Source: Chloroflexota bacterium (GTDB lineage: Bacteria > Chloroflexota > Dehalococcoidia > Plut-88900). From it: DNA of 5,589 nt. A model generated the notes under the pieces. The model did no database searches. It worked only from the letters and a program-made list of their open reading frames with translations, and had not been told where the DNA came from. The stretch is taken from positions 1 to 5,589 of the forward strand of contig JACZVB010000123.1 of NCBI GenBank assembly GCA_022572865.1. Direction: 5' to 3'. A program made the translations under genes and the position numbers. Of this stretch, positions 5,498-5,589 are shown one piece after another (within the stretch, counting starts at the first letter, position 1; the number at the start of each line of letters is the position of its first letter).

Positions 5498-5589
5498 TGT
5501 CATTCCGACCCCGTCCTGAGCCTGCCTGTCCTGAGCAATGCCGAAGGGTCGAAGGGTCGGGGGAGGAATCTGGGGCGGGGCCCTTCCCT
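5498..5589. repeat. Partial intergenic repeat element running off the right edge
   Basis: The stretch has nested repeats unlike coding DNA. ATTCC (5502-5506) is mirrored by GGAAT (5565-5569), and CCGACCC (5505-5511) by GGGTCGG (5554-5560), giving an imperfect stem with a GGGGGA-type bulge. Inside are two copies of GTCCTGAGC (5513-5521 and 5528-5536, 15-base period) and a tandem pair of GAAGGGTC (5543-5550, 5551-5558). It resembles the short interspersed 'CATTCC...GGAATCTGGGG' and 'CCTGAGC...CGAAGGG' elements that I recall from many environmental bacterial genomes, including Chloroflexota. Whether it is multi-copy in this genome cannot be seen here. No open reading frame of note crosses it. 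Confidence 0.5.

Noticed and set aside
1..5589. CRISPR arrays, tRNA or rRNA genes, insertion sequences or phage genes
   Set aside because: None seen: no regularly spaced repeats, no tRNA-like cloverleaf or TTCRANNC box in the non-coding gaps, and no transposase or integrase motif in any frame read.

Overview
The window holds five protein genes in two convergent blocks, on a GC-rich (about 60% by eye) bacterial stretch with dense coding, Shine-Dalgarno sites and frequent GTG/TTG starts. No taxonomic marker is present. The mix of a multi-subunit DAO-type flavoenzyme, CaiB/BaiF-family CoA enzymes and a short interspersed repeat of the 'CATTCCga...gaGGAATCTGGGG' style would fit an environmental Chloroflexota (Dehalococcoidia/SAR202-like) genome. 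That is an inference from memory with low confidence.

Left block, plus strand (1-2930): the end of a small plant-type [2Fe-2S] protein (entered from upstream), an FAD/NAD-type oxidoreductase with a C-terminal BFD-like [2Fe-2S] domain (284-1678, overlapping the small gene by 14 bases), and a DAO-family FAD oxidoreductase (1767-2930). This is the subunit set and gene order of membrane-linked amino-acid dehydrogenases related to HcnABC (hydrogen cyanide synthase), opine/octopine oxidases, D-hydroxyproline dehydrogenase and archaeal PDH1-type proline dehydrogenase. The DAO subunit is expected to oxidise an amine or amino acid. The other two subunits would pass electrons through flavin and two Fe-S clusters to an acceptor. 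The substrate cannot be read from the sequence.

Right block, minus strand (5422 down to 2966): two class III CoA-transferase-fold (CaiB/BaiF) genes, separated by 30 bases and very likely co-transcribed. The first (5422-4199) keeps the CoA-transferase Asp (D174) and looks like a true transferase. The second (4168-2966) also carries the His and Glu that mark alpha-methylacyl-CoA racemases, with spacing identical to that of M. tuberculosis MCR and human AMACR (H146/D176/E261). It is therefore better called a racemase than a transferase. Together they suggest a module that activates a carboxylic acid as its CoA thioester and then inverts a 2-methyl (or 2-aryl) centre before beta-oxidation.

Non-coding parts: an 88-base gap between the two large flavoprotein genes with a weak inverted repeat; a 35-base convergent junction at 2931-2965 without a clear intrinsic terminator; and a 167-base region (5423-5589) upstream of the CoA-enzyme operon. 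Two 11-bp palindromes of the form GAWACTGTWTC lie upstream of the two CoA genes, one each, and differ by symmetric compensating changes. They are a candidate shared operator and the least expected signal in the window. The right edge is an intergenic repeat that runs off the window.
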